7,346 nucleotides of DNA from SAR86 cluster bacterium. Lineage in GTDB: Bacteria; Pseudomonadota; Gammaproteobacteria; Pseudomonadales; Azotimanducaceae. The notes under the pieces are model-generated. The model was not told where the DNA came from. It saw only the letters and a list, made by a program, of their open reading frames with translations, and did not search any database. The translations under genes and the position numbers were made by a program. How positions within the stretch are numbered: the first letter of the stretch is position 1; the number at the start of each line of letters is the position of its first letter. The stretch spans positions 1-7,346 of the forward strand of contig JABMOJ010000073.1 in NCBI GenBank assembly GCA_013204195.1, given 5' to 3'. Shown in pieces: positions 4,725 through 7,346 of this stretch.

Positions 4725-5735
4725 ATGAAAAAAACCGTTCTACAATGGATTTTTCAATCTACGATTTGGTGCTATCTATGCTTATCAAGTTCTGTTTTTG
4801 CAAACGGGCAGGAGACGGATATGACGTCTAATTGGGATGAGGTTCAGAAGGATACACTCTCTATCCTCGCTGATCCGGATAATTGGGGCCAATATGGGTG
4901 TGGGGAGCTGCTACATGTCCTCTTTCCTGGGTTGATCATTTATGCGACAACCAACAATGAAAAAATGGTGGGCTCGTTGATGGCCATGTACCAGACGGCC
5001 ATGCAAATATGTCCCGTCCCAGAACGTAGAAATTTCTACACAGAATTAAAAAACGTTGTGATTGATATCCCGCCGGCGCCAAATGTATTTATGCCTTTTT
5101 TGTTAGTGGAAAGTGACCGCCCCATAGTGGCGGAGGCAACTATCGATTTCGCAATGATGGCCGGGCGTGTAGAGGACGGCCTCATACCCGTCGAACAATT
5201 ATTTGGTTTTTTGAGTGATGGCCTTGCTGCTAATCCGGGTGCGCTTTATGGTGGGCTAATATTTCTAGGAGACCCTAGAGTTGTAAGGATTATATGGGGC
5301 TACAGATATCAATTATCTGACGAGGAGATCAGTGAGGCTGCACGCTCCCGGACAGTGTATCCTACTGTAGATGCCTTCGATTTTTGGCTTAGATGGGCTG
5401 AGGATTTGGCGACACAGGGGGAAACAGAATCCGGGCGGTTTGGCTCTGTTGTTTCCGCTATGGCTATGATAATTCGCGATGACAGTGTTAACTCATTCAG
5501 CAAGGCAAATAGGCGCTTTGGTTATGTCCACAGTAAAGATAAAGCTGTCATAGAAATGGAGACATTCGAGACCTATACGAGAAAAGAGTACGGTGGATCA
5601 ATACTCGATCGGTTGTATGCATTAGAGCGCGTCGAGGCCCCGCCGAAATTGACTTCTGATGTGATCCTAAGATTTGGATATGAACCGAAAGCACCTTTTT
5701 CGCAACAATACAGAGATGCGTACGATGCGCAATAG
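4725..5735 (+). CDS. Secreted protein of unknown function, 336 aa
   Basis: A Sec signal peptide is clear: MKK, a hydrophobic core (VLQWIFQSTIWCYLCL) and SSSVFA before probable cleavage after residue 26. The mature protein (~310 aa) has exactly two cysteines, Cys59 and Cys96, suggesting one disulfide and a periplasmic location. The N-terminal part (WDEVQKDTLSILADPDNWG) and the middle (EQLFGFLSDGLAANPG then LIFLGDPRVVRII) look like stacked helical, HEAT-like units. No catalytic motif is recognised. The C-terminus is charged and Tyr-rich. The gene ends at TAG 5733-5735, 39 nt before the preferred methyltransferase start and in the same frame, so the two may share a transcript. A periplasmic protein has no obvious job in DNA modification, so it may just be a neighbour. 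A+T-rich composition sets it apart from the methyltransferase. Confidence 0.8.
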   Translation: MKKTVLQWIFQSTIWCYLCLSSSVFANGQETDMTSNWDEVQKDTLSILADPDNWGQYGCGELLHVLFPGLIIYATTNNEKMVGSLMAMYQTAMQICPVPERRNFYTELKNVVIDIPPAPNVFMPFLLVESDRPIVAEATIDFAMMAGRVEDGLIPVEQLFGFLSDGLAANPGALYGGLIFLGDPRVVRIIWGYRYQLSDEEISEAARSRTVYPTVDAFDFWLRWAEDLATQGETESGRFGSVVSAMAMIIRDDSVNSFSKANRRFGYVHSKDKAVIEMETFETYTRKEYGGSILDRLYALERVEAPPKLTSDVILRFGYEPKAPFSQQYRDAYDAQ

Positions 5736-5774
5736 ATGTTCACATCGCAACCAGCCACGGATGACCCTGTCACA

Positions 5775-7346
5775 ATGAATGCAGTAGAAATCGAAGAAGC
5801 AATATCGGACTTGGCCCTCCAGCCCTTCGATGCGGCGGAATTTCCTTTTTTGTTTTTGGCCGCCTTTGGTAATAAAGAGACGGCACTCAAGCGGCTACGT
5901 GCGGGCAACAACAATACTTCGGATATACCTGGTGGGGTTCTTCAACGAAGCAACATTCATATTGCTGTATGTGAAGTTGGTAATGTGGGCAAAACGCTTA
6001 GTGCATTACGCGACAGCCCCGCTACAACGAAAGCCAAGACGAAGTTCATACTCGCCACCGACGGTCAAACCCTCGAAGCGGAAGAGCTGTCCGGAGGTGA
6101 AACAGTCGCCTGTGACTACTCGGACTTTCACAACCATTTTGGCTTCTTCCTGCCGCTGGCAGGAATCTCCACCATCAAGGAGATCAGAGACAATCCCATT
6201 GATGTACGCGCTACAAGTCGACTAAACAAGCTGTATGTCGAGTTGCTTAGTAATAATCCAGACTGGGCCAAGGATGAGCGCCGTGCCGACATGAATCACT
6301 TCATGGCCCGGTTGGTGTTCTGCTTCTTTGCGGAAGACACTGGCATTTTTAACGGCGCGGGCCTGTTCACCAAGACCATAGAGCAAATAAGCGAGCGCGA
6401 CGGTACGAATGTCCATGAGGTGATGGCAACCATCTTCCGCGCCATGAACATTAAGGTAGCTGAGCGCAGTAGTGCCGAGCCACGCTTGCCTAACTGGGCG
6501 AATGGCTTCCCCTATGTAAATGGCGGCCTGTTCTCTGGAAGTACTGAAGTACCGCGCTTCACGCGCATGGCGCGCACCTACCTGTCCCATGCGGGCAATC
6601 TGAACTGGCAGCAAATCAACCCGGACATTTTCGGCAGCATGATCCAAGCCGTCGCCGACGACGAAGAGCGTGGCGCATTGGGCATGCATTACACCAGCGT
6701 CCCCAATATTTTGAAAGTGTTGAGCCCATTGTTTCTAGTCGATCTGCGCGCGCACTTGGACGAAGCCGGCGACAACGAACGTAAATTGTTAAATCTACGA
6801 AAGCGTTTGGCACGCATCCGCGTATTCGACCCAGCTTGTGGCTCTGGTAACTTCCTAGTCATCGCATATAAACAGATGCGGGAGATTGAGGCTGAAATCA
6901 ATCTGCGGCGCGGTGAGCCCCATCTGGGTAGTGATATACCGCTGACCAATTTTCGGGGCATCGAGTTGCGTGACTTCCCCGCGGAGATTGCGCGGTTGGC
7001 GCTCATCATTGCCGAGTTCCAGTGCGATGTATTGTATCGAGGGCAGCAAGATGCTCTGGCTGAATTTCTACCATTGGATGCTCAGAACTGGATCACCTGC
7101 GGAAATGCACTACGCCTAGACTGGCTGAGCATCTGTCCGTCTACGGGAGCGGGGGTCAAGCATCACGCCGATGATCTCTTTCATGCGCCGCTGGAGCAAT
7201 CGCAGATTGACTTCGAGAACGAAGGGGGTGAGACGTATATTTGTGGGAATCCCCCTTATTTGGGGGCACGTGATCAAAACAGTGATCAAAAAGAAGATTT
7301 AAAACGGATTTTTGTTGGCCAAACAAAATCATGGAAGTCTCTAGAT
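5775..7346 (+). CDS. Class I SAM-dependent DNA methyltransferase, MmeI-like (3' truncated by window)
   Basis: Transfers methyl from S-adenosylmethionine to DNA, most likely adenine N6 given motif IV NPPY. The N-terminal domain (residues 1-~150) carries FGNKETALKRLRAG and the HFGFFLPLAGI region. A helical linker follows, with RADMNHFMARLVFCFFAEDT ending near residue 189 and YVNGGLFSG. The catalytic core starts with LGMHYTS (302-308, motif X), then FDPACGSGNF (351-360, motif I), GIELRD (395-400, motif II acid) and GNPPYLG (491-497, motif IV). Such proteins are usually about 900 aa, so the target-recognition domain lies beyond the window. No P-D...(D/E)XK nuclease motif is visible at the N-terminus, unlike true MmeI, so I infer a methyltransferase-only subunit. 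I prefer ATG 5775 (MNAVEIEEAI) because relatives begin this way. ATG 5736, directly after the upstream TAG, would add 13 residues. Neither has a strong Shine-Dalgarno. Defence partners would be expected downstream. Confidence 0.92.
   Translation, partial: MNAVEIEEAISDLALQPFDAAEFPFLFLAAFGNKETALKRLRAGNNNTSDIPGGVLQRSNIHIAVCEVGNVGKTLSALRDSPATTKAKTKFILATDGQTLEAEELSGGETVACDYSDFHNHFGFFLPLAGISTIKEIRDNPIDVRATSRLNKLYVELLSNNPDWAKDERRADMNHFMARLVFCFFAEDTGIFNGAGLFTKTIEQISERDGTNVHEVMATIFRAMNIKVAERSSAEPRLPNWANGFPYVNGGLFSGSTEVPRFTRMARTYLSHAGNLNWQQINPDIFGSMIQAVADDEERGALGMHYTSVPNILKVLSPLFLVDLRAHLDEAGDNERKLLNLRKRLARIRVFDPACGSGNFLVIAYKQMREIEAEINLRRGEPHLGSDIPLTNFRGIELRDFPAEIARLALIIAEFQCDVLYRGQQDALAEFLPLDAQNWITCGNALRLDWLSICPSTGAGVKHHADDLFHAPLEQSQIDFENEGGETYICGNPPYLGARDQNSDQKEDLKRIFVGQTKSWKSLD

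Noticed and set aside
5733..5738. Read-through fusion of the secreted protein to the methyltransferase (same frame, TAG then ATG)
   Set aside because: An exported N-terminus fused to a DNA-binding enzyme makes no sense. One-in-three frame coincidence is enough to explain it.
6222..7049. Minus-strand ORFs of 64-155 codons opposite the methyltransferase
   Set aside because: The plus strand carries a continuous 524-codon frame with all methyltransferase motifs, so these are antisense shadows.

Overview
The window looks like an accessory (island-like) stretch of a bacterial chromosome, most likely from a proteobacterium and perhaps a gammaproteobacterium. That guess rests on gene style, Shine-Dalgarno-led starts and an IS3-family transposase remnant of a type common there. 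No rRNA, tRNA or core gene is present to fix the taxonomy. Genes are small, unrelated and on both strands, several are broken, and the base composition looks patchy by eye: the left third and the 4.7-5.7 kb gene are more A+T-rich than the enzymes and the methyltransferase.

Left part (1-1634, + strand): the 3' end of an unidentified gene, then a double zinc-ribbon protein gene broken by an in-frame TAG and by at least one frameshift. An intact 191-residue protein of unknown function follows, then about 230 bp of probable gene debris, and a possible 49-codon gene that starts inside a 69-bp repeat.

Middle (1604-4227): an unknown + strand gene converges on a minus-strand pair, an alpha/beta hydrolase followed 5 nt later by an ADP-ribosylglycohydrolase. 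The 3' ends of the two convergent genes overlap by about 240 bp. Each seems to have lost its natural C-terminus and to read through a junction near 1945-1955 into the antisense of the other, which points to a past deletion or illegitimate recombination. After a 340-bp gene-free gap comes a minus-strand N-formylglutamate amidohydrolase with a terminator-like hairpin just upstream of its ribosome binding site. A second copy of the 69-bp repeat lies beyond it, so the two direct copies bracket about 2.8 kb of cargo.

Right part (4366-7346, + strand): the C-terminal end of an IS3-family transposase (scar), then a secreted two-cysteine protein of unknown function with a clear signal peptide, then the first 524 codons of a large class I SAM-dependent DNA methyltransferase of the MmeI-like type. 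That gene runs off the window. Its N-terminus lacks the PD-(D/E)XK nuclease signature of true MmeI enzymes, so it looks like a modification subunit whose restriction or defence partners (DISARM-, BREX- or type IIL-like) should lie beyond position 7346. This is the most promising lead to a defence system here, but the decisive genes are outside the window.
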